Shown here: positions 26,344 to 36,278 of the stretch, piece after piece
How positions within the stretch are numbered: the first letter of the stretch is position 1
Layout: each line of letters opens with the position of its first letter
Assembly (NCBI GenBank): GCA_963727545.1
Contig: CAVSGS010000010.1
Span: 310,001 to 374,000 of the forward strand
Source of the DNA: Flexifilum sp963727545
Lineage (GTDB): Bacteria > Chloroflexota > Anaerolineae > Aggregatilineales > Phototrophicaceae
Length of the DNA stretch: 64,000 nucleotides
Reading direction: 5' to 3'
Notes under the pieces: generated by a model
Seen by the model: the letters and a program-made list of their open reading frames with translations, nothing else
Databases searched by the model: none
What the model was told of the DNA's origin: nothing
Program-made: the position numbers and the translations under genes

Positions 26344-28415
26344 ATGGAAGTAAAGCACTTCGAAATCGAGACGGCGCGGTTGAGAGTGAGTTTTGAGGCA
26401 GGCGAGCGATTACGGCTGCGGCAGATCACGACCGACGGGCGCGCGTGGTTGAGCACCGTCGATAACGGCGGATTTGCTGTCTACGTTGACGATCAGCGGC
26501 ACGACGCGCGCGATCTGCGGCTGGACGATGTCCGCGTCGAGGCGGCGAACGGCGTTCAGCAGGTGATCGCCACCCTGAGCGGCGCGGGCTTGCAGATCGA
26601 GCAGCACATTTGCCTTTACGAGGACACGGCGCTGCTGGAACAATGGCTGATCGTTCAGACGAGCGCGCCGCAGCGGATCACGCGGGTCGACTCGCTGGCG
26701 CTGAGTTTCGCCCCCGCCGCTTACGATCTGCTCCACTTCGACAGCGATTGGGGGCAGGAGTTCGAACCCGCCCATGCCGCACTCGATCATGCCGTGACGC
26801 TGGAAACCCGGATGGGGCGATCATCGAAGGGGGAGCATCCCTATTTCGCGCTGACGACGGATCACGCCGCGATCGCCGGGGCGGTGGCGTGGTCGGGCAA
26901 CTGGTGCGCCCGCTTCGCGCCAACCGACGACGGCGTCGTCTTCAGCGGCGGGCTAAGCGACTGGGCGTTTGAAAAGACGCTGGCAGTCGGCGAAAGGCTA
27001 GAAACGCCGCGCGTGATTTTGGCGTTCGGAGCCGACCTCGACGAGACGACCCGACAGTTCGCGCAGGTCGGGCGGCGCTGGTGGATTCCGCACAATACCC
27101 TATCACGCGCGCTGCCGGTCGAGTGGAATCACTGGTGGAGCTATGAGGATGTCGAGATCGACGAGGCGGTATTTCGAGAGAATGCCAAAGCCGCGGCAGC
27201 ACTGGGCATTGAATTGGTCACGCTCGATGCCGGATGGTTCGGTGCTAGCTTCGCTAGCCTTGGCGAATCCCAAGCCAGCTTGGGATTCGCTAGTGCTGGT
27301 GCTGAGCCGATCGGCTGGCACGATCTGCGCGGCGATTGGGAACTGGTCAACTCGGCGCGCTTTCCGGGCGGAATCCGCGCGCTCGCGGACGACGTGCACG
27401 CGCTGGGGCTGAAGTTCGGCTTATGGTGCGAGATCGAGGGGCTAGGCAAGCGGGCGGCGCTCAACGACCGGCGTCCCGATTTCGCGGCACAGCGCGACGG
27501 CGAGTCGCTCGGTTACGTCTGCATGGGCAATCCCGCCGTCGAGCAGTGGGCGTTCGAGACGCTCAGCCGCTTGATCCGCGACTACGACGCCGACTGGATC
27601 AAGCTGGATTTCAACCTCGAACCGTTCGCGGGCTGCAACCGCACCGATCACGGGCACGGCGCGGGCGATGGTCTGTACGCGCATTATCGCGGTTACTATC
27701 GCCTGCTCGACCGCATCCGGGCGGCGTTCCCGGAGGTGGTGCTGGAAAACTGCGCGTCGGGCGGGCTGCGGATCGATCTGGAAATGCTGCGCCATACGCA
27801 CCTGACCTTCCTGAGCGATCCCGATTGGCTGACGCACGATCTGCAAGTATTCTGGGGCGCGACGCAAATGCTCCCGGCGGACGCCTGCCTGCATTGGAGC
27901 GCCAGCGAGTGGCGCAGCCCCAGCCATCCGCCAGAGCAGGATTTTAACCCGCGCGACCCGACGCTGACCGTCGAGCAGTTCGACAGTTTCACCCGCGCCG
28001 CAATGTTGGGCGCGTTCGGGCTGTCGCAGAAGCTGCCTGATCTGCCCGAATGGGTGCGCGATCGGCTGGCGACGCACATCCGCATTTACAAGGAGCAGGT
28101 CCGGCGCTTCGTGCGGGCAGGTGAGTTGTATCACCTGACCGATCAGCCGCGCCGCAACGGCATGCGGTGATCGCTGGTGCGGATTTCAATATAAGCTGCC
28201 GGACGGCTCGGAGAACCTGCTGTTCGTCTTCCGGCTCAACGGCGGCGAGCCGCAGCGCGCGATCAAGCTGCAAGATTTAGAAGCAGAGCGAGTCTACCGG
28301 ATTGAAGGATTCGAAGGCGAAACTTACAGAGTCGCTCACCGGACGCAATCTGATGGACAAGGGGATCGCGCTGGCGTTGAGCGAGCAGGAATCGGCGCTG
28401 CTGCGGATTTGGTGA
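26344..28415 (+). CDS. Alpha-galactosidase, GH36/melibiase family (two frame breaks)
   Basis: About 689 residues read across +1 breaks near 28165 and 28322. N-terminal beta-sandwich (ALLEQWLIVQ, FDSDWGQEFEPAH), then a TIM barrel with the GH36 pattern: WNHWWSYEDVEIDE, LVTLDAGWFG, FPGGIRALADDVHALGLKFG, nucleophile Asp in DADWIKLDFNLEPFAGC and acid/base region in LTFLSDPDWLTHD. The in-frame part stops at 28170; shifting +1 gives GDRWCGFQYKLPDGSENLL, and a second +1 gives SLTGRNLMDKGIALAL up to TGA at 28415, a normal C-terminal sandwich. A palindromic insertion lies inside the barrel (27263-27290). It should release alpha-linked galactose. No signal peptide, so cytosolic. Confidence 0.82.
27263..27290. 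repeat. Palindromic insertion inside the GH36 coding sequence
   Basis: A perfect 13-bp stem (GCGAATCCCAAGC with its complement) with a 2-nt loop, flanked on the left by GCTAGCTTCGCTAGC. It encodes low-complexity Ala/Ser/Gly/Leu residues between DAGWFGA and the GDWELVNSARFPGG segment, which are normally much closer in GH36. It stays in frame. Confidence 0.6.
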
Positions 28416-28418
28416 ATA

Positions 28419-28460
28419 ACCTCACCCCCTAACCCCCTCTCCGTCGTGAGAGGGGGGAAC
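28419..28460. repeat. Family B intergenic element between convergent genes
   Basis: AACCTCACCCCCTAACCC, CCTCTCCGTCGTGAG, AGGGGGGAAC: the clearest copy of the element. It sits between the stops of GH36 and the esterase gene. Confidence 0.7.
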
Positions 28461-28466
28461 TGCGCC

Positions 28467-29151
28467 TTATTTCGTATGCTGCATAAACCAGTCATAAAGG
28501 GCGGGATTGGCGTAAGTTTGCGTCCACGAGTTCATGCCCGACGCCCTCGTAAATCGTGAACTTGACCTCGGCGCTGCTGCACTCACGCAGCGCGTCGATC
28601 AGCTTTTGCTGCGCGGCGAGCGGCACGACGTCATCGCTGGAGCCATGAAACGCCCAGACCGGCATCGACTCCAGCGCGCAGATCCGGTGCGGCAGCGAGT
28701 TGACCAGATCACCGGCACCACAGACCGGCGCGATCGCCGCGAAGACTTCGGGGCGCTGGACGGCAAGATGCCACGTCCCGTAGCCGCCCATGCTCAAGCC
28801 GGTCAGGTAGACGCGGCTGTGATCGACGTCGTCGCGCTGAAGCGTTTGATCGAGCAGCGCTTCCAACGCATCGGCGAGCAGCACCCACGACAGCCCCAGC
28901 GGACACTGCGGCGCGACCACCAAAAACGGAAAATCCGGGTTTTCGCCGACGACGCGCGGGACGCCGTGCAGCTTGACGATTTCGAGATCGCTGCCACTTT
29001 CGCCGCGACCGTGCAGGAACAGGATCAGCGGGTACTTACCGGACGCCGGTTTCACCGACTCCGGCGGGACGTGCAGCAGATAGTCAAGTTGGACGTGCTT
29101 GGTGAGGTCGCGTTCGAAGTGCTCCGCGCTCAGCGGTACGGCAGAGGGCAT
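28467..29151 (-). CDS. Alpha/beta-hydrolase, phospholipase/carboxylesterase type (one frame break)
   Basis: About 227 residues from MPSAVPLSAEHF; this ATG has GGAG 8 bp upstream, better than the ATG 21 bp earlier. It has an LPxFLHGRGESG-like oxyanion strand (YPLILFLHGRGESGSD), the nucleophile elbow GLSMGGYGTW, Asp in HGSSDDVVP and His in YEGVGH. One +1 shift near 28532 (CAT-G-AAC) restores NSWTQTYANPALYDWFMQH after the catalytic His, the usual end of this esterase group, with stop at 28467. It is the last gene of the importer operon and may remove acyl groups from imported oligosaccharides (inference). Confidence 0.82.
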
Positions 29152-29180
29152 GATGATCGCTCCGTCTTTCATGGGTTAGG

Positions 29181-29831
29181 TTAGGATTCAAACTGGGAGG
29201 ACAAGTTCTCGTCAGCGGCGTCGGGCGGCGCGCCCATCACGGCGCGGACCGCGCTGAGCGTCGCGCGGTTGGCGAGATAAGCGCAAGCGCTGGCACTGAC
29301 GAACAACCATGCGGGCTGGATGACGAGCGTCGTCACGACGACAATCGCCGCGATCAGCAGAGCATAAGCCAAGGTGGGCAGCAAGCGCCGCAGCCAGACG
29401 ACGAAACTGTTGCGCAGCGCCAGCCGCAAGCTCGGCTTTTCCTGCTCAAGCAAGAGCGGAAACATCGAGACTTGCAGCAGCAGCCAGAGCACCAGCAGCG
29501 ACGCGACGGCAATCGTCGCAATCGTCGCCCAAGTCGCTTGAACGCTGGTGTAGAAGATCAGATTGACGCCCAAGACGACGATCACCAGCAGGTTCAGCCC
29601 GCCCCACAGGTAGCTGCGCCAAAACCACTGGCGCAGCCCTTTGATAAAGGTCGACGCGCCGACATTATCACCGTGCGCCATGCGATTGGTGGCGTAGAAG
29701 AGTGCCGCCGTCGCCGGGATGATGGTGACGATCGGCAGCGAAACGATCACCCACAAGACATTGAGGGTGAAGAAGGGAATCGAGCCGAGATAGACGTCGG
29801 CAAAGCGGTCGCGCAACGCTGAACGGTTCAT
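29181..29831 (-). CDS. DUF624 (YesL-like) membrane protein
   Basis: 216 residues with about five hydrophobic segments (FFTLNVLWVIVSLPIVTIIP, LLVIVVLGVNLIFY, IAVASLLVLWLLLQVSMF, LAYALLIAAIVVVTTLVI). The N-terminal NVLWVIVSLPIVTIIPATAA and the ALFYATNRMAHGD segment match DUF624/YesL proteins, which are common in polysaccharide-uptake operons next to CUT1 transporters. The biochemical role is unknown. It starts 5 bp downstream of the preceding gene's stop, so it belongs to the operon that begins with the binding protein at 37.6 kb. Confidence 0.85.
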   Translation of the reverse strand: MNRSALRDRFADVYLGSIPFFTLNVLWVIVSLPIVTIIPATAALFYATNRMAHGDNVGASTFIKGLRQWFWRSYLWGGLNLLVIVVLGVNLIFYTSVQATWATIATIAVASLLVLWLLLQVSMFPLLLEQEKPSLRLALRNSFVVWLRRLLPTLAYALLIAAIVVVTTLVIQPAWLFVSASACAYLANRATLSAVRAVMGAPPDAADENLSSQFES

Positions 29832-29835
29832 GCCC

Positions 29836-32143
29836 TTAGTGTACCAACGATGGCATTCCGGCAGCGAACCGCCGATAGCTCCACGCGACCCCGATCAGCA
29901 GCAGATAACAGCCCGCACCGATCAGCAGTGCCCAGTGGAAACCCCAGAGCATCGAAACGACGACGGCAAGCGTCGAGCCGAACACCGAGAACGCGCCGTT
30001 GATCGCCCAGAGCAGCGCGATCTGCTGGCGCTGAGTCGCACCGGCTCCGGCAAGCCGCAGCAGACTGGGAAAGGGAATGCCCATCGGCAAGCCGAGCAGC
30101 GCCGTCAAAGCAATAATCCCGATCACGCGGACGGCGAACGACTGCTGGCAGCAGCGCACCGACCAGCGACGAGAGCGCGAACTCGTAAATCACGACCACC
30201 AGCGCGATCCAGCCGCCGGCGATCATGACGCGGACGGGCAAGTCGCCCACGATCCAGCGCTGACTGACGAAACTGCCGAGTCCGCCTGCCAGCAGCAGCG
30301 TCGCCAACACCACCGCCAGCGACAGAATCGGCTGACCGAGCAGGATTTGAAAGTGCTGGATCAGCGGGACTTCGACCAGCATGAAACCGGCACCGATCAG
30401 CAGCGCATAGACGACGAAACGCAGCCACCGCCCCCGCTCCGCTGACTCAGCTTCGCCCCGCGTGAACAGGGCGACGCCGACCAGCGCAATCGCTAACAGC
30501 ACCGCCAGCACCAGCGCCGAGCGAATCGCGGGCGGGATGCCGTGATCGAGATTGAAGAAGTAGGGTTGATCGTCGGTGGTCGGCGCGAGATTGTAAGCGG
30601 CGTCTGCGTCGATGAAATCGGCGACACTTTCGCCACCACGCAGCGGCGCGAACAGCGTCTCGTAATCGCCGGGCGCGTAGAGCGGGTTCATGCCCTGCGC
30701 CTTCGCCGCCGCGTTGAGCGACGCCACCATATCAGTCGAGAGCGGGTCCTTGCTGACGATCAGCACGCTGGTGTTGACGGTCGGGTCGTTGGCGGGATAG
30801 CTCCACAGCCACAGGTGATCGAGCGCTTGCGCGGGCGGGATACCCGCGTTCTCAAAAGCTTGGAGTGCAGTAACGGCGGCGCGACTGCCCTCCAGCCCGT
30901 TGTGCGCGACAATCGCCAAGCGTCCGCCGGGAGCCAGCCGATCCAGATAGGTAGCAAACGCTTCCTGCGTGAAAATGTAATTCTCGATCAGCGCTTGGCT
31001 GGCGGGTTCGACCGCCTGCGTGTAGACGAGGCTGAGGTAGATCAAGTCATACTGATCGCTGCTGCGCTCGACGAAGGAGCGGGCATCGCCCGACACCAGA
31101 TCGACCTGCGGCAGATCGAGCACGTGTCCGTTGTAATCGGCAAACTTGCGCGTCGCCGTGATCACCGCCGGATTGACCTCGACCGCCGTGATCGCACTCG
31201 ATCCGGCGTTGAGCGCCAGCAGAATATCCTTGCCGCCGCCCGCGCCGATCACCAAGGTGCGGTCAGCGCTGCCGGACTCGAACGGCAGGTACTCGACGGT
31301 GTTGGCTAAGCCGCTCAAGCTGGCGGGATCGCCGTCATAGGGGAGCATGTAGGCACCCGCGCCACCATCGGCGAAGATGTAGCGCGCGCTGTGATCGTTG
31401 GTCTGCACCACGTCAACGCGGGCAAACGGACTCCACTCGGTATCGATGATTTTCGCCTGCTGATTGGCGTCTTGCAGGATACCGACCATCGTCTTGTCAC
31501 GCGGGAAGCCGGTCAGCGCCAGCGGGTTGTAATCGACCGCGCCCGAAACGAGGTTGATCGCCAGTAACGCCGCACCGACGATGAAGCTGATCGCCGCAAG
31601 TCCGGTTCGGCGGGATGCGCCATCCTGCCGCCAGACGACCAGCAGCGCCAGCGCGCCAACGATCGCCGCCAGCAGCAGCGTCAGGCTGAAGGCGCTCCAG
31701 ACGCTCAGCAGCCAGAGCACAGCGACCACGCCCAGTGCCGCACCGATCAGGTCGGCGGCGTAAAAGTCGCCGCTGCTGGCGGTGAAGTTGGCGAAGGTCA
31801 GCGCGGCGACCATGCCGACGAGGAAGAACGGTATCAACGCCACCAACGCGCGCGGGAAGATCGAACTCACGTCCGGCAGCCACGCGATGATCACCGCCGC
31901 GCCCGCCAGCGCCAAGCTCAAGGCGATCAACACCGTCGCCAGCGCGCGGGTGTTGGTCTGACGCGGTTGGAGATAGTGCACGCTGGCGGCGCCGAGGCTT
32001 AACCCCAGAACCGCCAGCGAGACCGCTAGAAAGGTGAAATGGTACTGAAAGAACAGCGAAAACAAGCGCGTGAGCGTGATCTCGAAGATCAGCCCGACGG
32101 CGGAGACGACGAATAACGTCAGCAGCGCCAGACGACGGCTCAT
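29836..32143 (-). CDS. Membrane protein with fused spermidine-synthase-like domain (one frame break)
   Basis: About 768 residues across a +1 break near 30145. Roughly seven hydrophobic segments at the N-terminus (VVSAVGLIFEITLTRLFSL) are followed by a class I methyltransferase/aminopropyltransferase fold (LVIGAGGGKDILLALNAG, VEVNPAVI, LVSGDARSF, YDLIYLSLVY) and a second membrane block (LLIGAGFMLVEVPLIQHFQI, then GIIALTALLGLPMGIPFPSL after the shift). This family is annotated as spermine/spermidine synthase with MFS-like helices; true polyamine synthesis is not established for it. The start MSRRLALL follows a GCGGAG RBS just after the preceding stop. Why it is in a sugar operon is unclear. Confidence 0.75.
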
Positions 32144-32157
32144 GACGGGCGACTCCG

Positions 32158-34270
32158 CTAGGCGCGCCATTCGCCCGTCTTTTCTGCTCCGGCGGCGAGT
32201 TCCACTTGCTCGGCACGATCGCCCCAGCGGAGCGTTCGCGTCAGCGCGTGGTCGGCGATATTGCAAGCGCGCCATTTTACGCCCGCGCGCGAGAAAGTCG
32301 CCGAGACGGTGAAGCCGTCGGCGAGCAGATCGTCAAAAGCCGCGTGATCCCACGACGACGGAATCGCCGGGAACAAGTCGATGCTGTCGGCGCGGACTTG
32401 CAAGAGCATCTGGTGCAGGGCAATGCTGACCGCCCCTTCCGCCGTGCCGAAATACTGCATATTCCACTTGCCGTCTTCCATGACTTCGGTCATGCCGCCG
32501 AACTGACAGATGGTCGGGCGCGTCCCTTCGATCACCTGCCAGACGAGATCGCCGCGCCGCTGCCACGCCAGCACCGCACCGAGCACGCCTGCCGACCACG
32601 GAAAACCGCGATTGCTGTTGCCGTGACCGATCATGCGCCCTTCGTAGCGCCCGATGTAGGCTTTCGAGGTGCTGATCGCGCGCTCATCCAGCGGCTGGAT
32701 GACGCCCATCGGGTAAATCGGCGTGATCGAACTCATGTTGATGCGATCTTCCGTATCGGATGCTTTGAAGAAAGTGCCATTATAGAGCGCGTCCATCGGC
32801 TTGACCAACGCATCGGCGACGACGGCGCACTGGTGGGTGAAATCGGTCTCGCGCCCCAGAATTTGAGCGGCGCGGGCGCAGTGCCGCAGAATAGCGATCG
32901 TCCCGGCGAGCGTGATCCCGTCGTTCTTGACCTTGGTCGCGCTTTCGTGAACGCCGACCAGATAAGTCGTCTCGTAACCGCCGTCCGGCGTCGCCACGAC
33001 GATACACTTCATGAAGAACTTCGCCAAGCCTTCAAGGATCGGGTAGAACTCGGCGAGGTAATCCTTGTCCTGCGTGTAATCGTAGTAACCCATGATCATG
33101 TTGGCATAGGAGCCGTTGTTGTGCACCTGATATTTCATGTGCAGCAGCGTGCCATAGGCTTTTTTGCCGTCGTGGGTGACTTCCCAGTCCCATTTCAAAC
33201 CGCCGCTGTCGCAGTCGAACTCGGTAGCGGCATGTTGGCGCGCTTGATCGAGCGTGCGCTCGAAGAAGCGGACGCCTTCGAGCGCTTCGAGACGGTGATT
33301 GCCTTCGAGCAGCGCGCGATGGATGAAATACGAGTCCCAGAAGACGTGTGACGACCACGTGCGGCGCAGGTTGTTGACCGGCAAGCCACCGGAGACCGGA
33401 TTCTGCATCGCTTTGAAGTGGTACATGCTGGCGTCGTAGAAGTACTGGAACTGCTCGTCGGGGATGTCGATGCTAGAGGCGGCGAAATAGTCGCGCCAGA
33501 AGTCGAGATGCTCGTTCGCGCAAAGCGTCGTAGCCGAGCGCGACCGCCGCATCGAGCAGCGCCGGATCGAGCGCGCCCTGCTGGTTGTCGCTGATCATGA
33601 AGTACTTGGTGATGGTCTGCGCGCGCACAGTAACGCAGCGATCCAGCCCGTCTTGAGCGAAGCCGGTCGGCTGCGGCTCGACGCGCAGCGCCATGAATCC
33701 CTGCTGCACGTCAAGGTCATAGCTGCCTTCGGGCGCGTCGTCCGCCATTTCGACGCTGCGGAAGGGATCAGTGTCCCACGGCTCGCGCTCGCCACCGATC
33801 CAGACGCCGGGACCGATCCACGCCTCGAACTCGACCTCGTGATCGAAGGTATAGCGCTCGATCAGGATCGAACGGGTCGCATGAAGCCACGTCTCGACTT
33901 CGCCTTTAAGCGGAGCGGCGACCGTACCATAATCGACCTTCGAGTAGAGCGTGCCCTCCTGCGGGACGAAGCGCTGATCGCTGGCTTGGAGTTCCAACCG
34001 GCGGTCGCCGTCTTTGAGGTAGTACCACGTGCGACCCAGCGGCGCGACTTCGTACCAGCCCGATCCTTCAGCGTGTTCGAGCTTTTTGTCAATCGGGAAA
34101 CGCCCGGCGACCATAACCAGCTTGTCTTCGGGATAATAACGATTCGACTTGTACCAGTTACAACGATCCACGCCGACCAGATCCGGCACCATCGATCCGG
34201 TGTAGCCAACCAATACAGCATCTAGCCCATTGCCGAGAAAGCAATGGTAATAATTCTTCGGCAGTTGCAT
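32158..34270 (-). CDS. GH65-like (alpha/alpha)6-barrel glycoside hydrolase or phosphorylase (one frame break)
   Basis: About 703 residues across one +1 (or -2) break near 33527 in a CGCG stretch (TTG-C-GCG). N-terminal beta-sandwich with YHCFLGNGLDAVLVGYTG, then a helical barrel with RTWSSHVFWDSYFIHRAL, NNGSYANMIMGYYDY, and LVGVHESATKVKND, where the Glu is in a plausible catalytic position. The C-terminal LFPAIPSSW is typical of GH65/GH95-like barrels. No signal peptide: it acts in the cytoplasm on the sugar taken up by the adjacent importer, 4 bp from the permease gene. Family-level only; linkage specificity unknown. Confidence 0.7.
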
Positions 34271-34274
34271 CGAC

Positions 34275-35162
34275 TTACCCTTTAAGTCCGGTTAGAGAGA
34301 TTCCCTCAACAAACGCGCGTTGAGCGAAGATAAACAGAATGACAATCGGCAGCATGAGCACGACCGAAGCCGCCATCAGCAAGTTCATCTGCACGTTATT
34401 TTGACCATTGAAGTACGCCAACCCGACCGCCACCGTGTACTTACTCGAATCGCTGAGGTAGAGCAGCGGGTTGAGGAAATCGTTCCACGTATCTTTGAAC
34501 GTTAAGATAGCGATCACCGAGAGGACGGGGATGCTGAGCGGCACGATCACGCTCCAGATGATTTTGAGCGTTGACGCACCGTCGATCAAGGCGGCTTCTT
34601 CGAGTTCGCGCGGGATAGTCATGAAGAATTGGCGCATCAGGAAGATCGCATAAGCATTGCCGAACCACGCCGGGACGATCAGCGGCAGGAAGGTGTTGAT
34701 CCAGCCAAACTGGTTGAAAAGGATGTATTCCGGGATGATGATCGCCGCTTGCGGCAGCATCAGCGTCGCCAGCAGAATGGCGAACAGGAAGTTCTTCCCC
34801 GGCGCATGGAGGCGCGCAAAACCGTAAGCGACCAGCGTACAGGAAATCAAGCGCCCGCTGAGCACACCGGCTTCGATGATCAACGTGTTGACAATGTAGT
34901 GTCCGAACGGCAGCAGCGGATTACCGAAGGCTTCGCCAAAGTTCGACCACTGGATCGGGTTCGGAATCCACTGAGGGGGCCAGAGGAAAATCTGGGCGTT
35001 GGTCTTGAGCGCCGTCGTCGCCATCCAGAACAGCGGGAACAGGAAGACAGCGGAGAGGATCAGCAGCAGCGCATAGACGATGATCGTGCGGATGATCTCG
35101 ATCACCTGCGAGCGCGAGCGCGGGACGCGCATGATTTCGTTTGGTTTGGCGATCGCAGCCAT
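34275..35162 (-). CDS. CUT1 sugar ABC transporter permease (MalG-like)
   Basis: 295 residues with six hydrophobic segments. The EAA loop is EEAALIDGASTLKIIWSVIVP (core: AALIDGASTLKI), the contact site for the ATPase. The N-terminal LLILSAVFLFPLFWMATTALK and AYGFARLHAPGKNFLF are standard for the family. It lies 3 bp downstream of the partner permease. No ATPase gene is in the operon, so a shared MsmK/UgpC-like ATPase elsewhere must energise it, as is common for CUT1 systems. Confidence 0.93.
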   Translation of the reverse strand: MAAIAKPNEIMRVPRSRSQVIEIIRTIIVYALLLILSAVFLFPLFWMATTALKTNAQIFLWPPQWIPNPIQWSNFGEAFGNPLLPFGHYIVNTLIIEAGVLSGRLISCTLVAYGFARLHAPGKNFLFAILLATLMLPQAAIIIPEYILFNQFGWINTFLPLIVPAWFGNAYAIFLMRQFFMTIPRELEEAALIDGASTLKIIWSVIVPLSIPVLSVIAILTFKDTWNDFLNPLLYLSDSSKYTVAVGLAYFNGQNNVQMNLLMAASVVLMLPIVILFIFAQRAFVEGISLTGLKG

Positions 35163-35165
35163 CGA

Positions 35166-36125
35166 TTATTCCTCATCCCCACTGTAAAACACCCACGATT
35201 TCGACGACCGGTTGATCAGCAGCGTGACCGCCAAGATGATGATGAACAGCATCCACGCCAGTGCCGAGGCATAGCCCATGTTGAGCGAACTGAAGCCCTG
35301 TTGATACAGGTGAAGCAGGAAAAACAGGGTCGAATTCTGCGGGTTGCCGATCTGCCCGGAGTGCGCGGTCGAGATGACGTAAGCCGAGTCGAAGGTTTGG
35401 AATGCGCCGATCATGGACATGATGAGGTTGAAGAAAATCGTCGGGCTGAGCATCGGCAGCGTAATGCGGAAGAAGCGGGTCAGCCGCTCCGCGCCGTCGA
35501 CTTCCGCCGCCTCGTAGAGCGTGCGCGGAATCCCCTTCAACCCGGCGAGGAAGATCAGCATCTGCCCGCCAACACCCCATGCGCTCATGATCACTAATGC
35601 CCAGAGCGCGTAATGGGGGTCGCTAAACCAATTCGGCGCATAGATCCCCAGCGATCGCAGCAGCCCGTTGATCGGACCAAAACGCGCGTTAAAGACCCAC
35701 TGCCACAAGACCGCCGAAGCGACACTAGCGACAATCGACGGGATGTAGAAAGCGGTACGGAAGAAGCCGACCGCGTAAGTCGCCTCGTTGAGCAGAACCG
35801 CCAGCAGCAAGGCGACAATCATCTGTAATGGAACGCTGGTGATCGTGAAGATCAGCGTCACCTTGAGCGACTGATAGAAGTCCGGATCTTTGGTGAACAT
35901 ATAGACGTAATTGTCCAGCCCGATCCAAATCGGAGACTTGATCACGTTCCACTGAGTGAAACTGAGATAGAGCGAAATGCTCATCGGGATCACCGTGAAC
36001 AGCAAGAAGCCAATGATCCACGGCGAGACCGTCAGGTAGAAGATGGTAGCTTCACGGCGTCCGGCAGGGGTCAGACGCTGTCGCGGCTTCCTCGGTGGAG
36101 AACTGGCTACTGTCACTCGGGTCAT
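35166..36125 (-). CDS. CUT1 sugar ABC transporter permease (MalF-like)
   Basis: 319 residues. Six hydrophobic segments follow a basic cytosolic N-terminus (RQRLTPAGRREATIFYL). FTQWNVIKSPIWIGLDNYVYMF is the usual first periplasmic loop (core: WIGLDNY). The EAA loop is YEAAEVDGAERLTRFFRITLP (core: AAEVDGAERLTRF). It pairs with the MalG-like permease. A gap of about 150 bp with repeat elements separates it from the binding-protein gene. Confidence 0.93.
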   Translation of the reverse strand: MTRVTVASSPPRKPRQRLTPAGRREATIFYLTVSPWIIGFLLFTVIPMSISLYLSFTQWNVIKSPIWIGLDNYVYMFTKDPDFYQSLKVTLIFTITSVPLQMIVALLLAVLLNEATYAVGFFRTAFYIPSIVASVASAVLWQWVFNARFGPINGLLRSLGIYAPNWFSDPHYALWALVIMSAWGVGGQMLIFLAGLKGIPRTLYEAAEVDGAERLTRFFRITLPMLSPTIFFNLIMSMIGAFQTFDSAYVISTAHSGQIGNPQNSTLFFLLHLYQQGFSSLNMGYASALAWMLFIIILAVTLLINRSSKSWVFYSGDEE

Positions 36126-36173
36126 GGCATATCTCGGAATGGGTTCTCGTTGGGCGATCTCGATGGAAGAGCA

Positions 36174-36217
36174 GCCTCACCTCGCCCCCCTCCCCATTAG
36201 GAGGGGAGAGGGGGAAC
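36174..36217. repeat. Family B element inside an operon
   Basis: CCTCACCTCGCCCCCCTCC, CCATTA, GGAGGGGAGAGGGGGAACG, in the gap between binding-protein and permease genes. A further partial copy (CCTCACCCCGGCTCAAGGGGG) is at 36242-36262. As elsewhere, the C-rich half is on the plus strand, opposite to transcription here. Confidence 0.65.
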
Positions 36218-36278
36218 GCATTACAGGAGAGGTTCGGTGACGACCTCACCCCGGCTCAAGGGGGCAAGGTCGCAAGAG

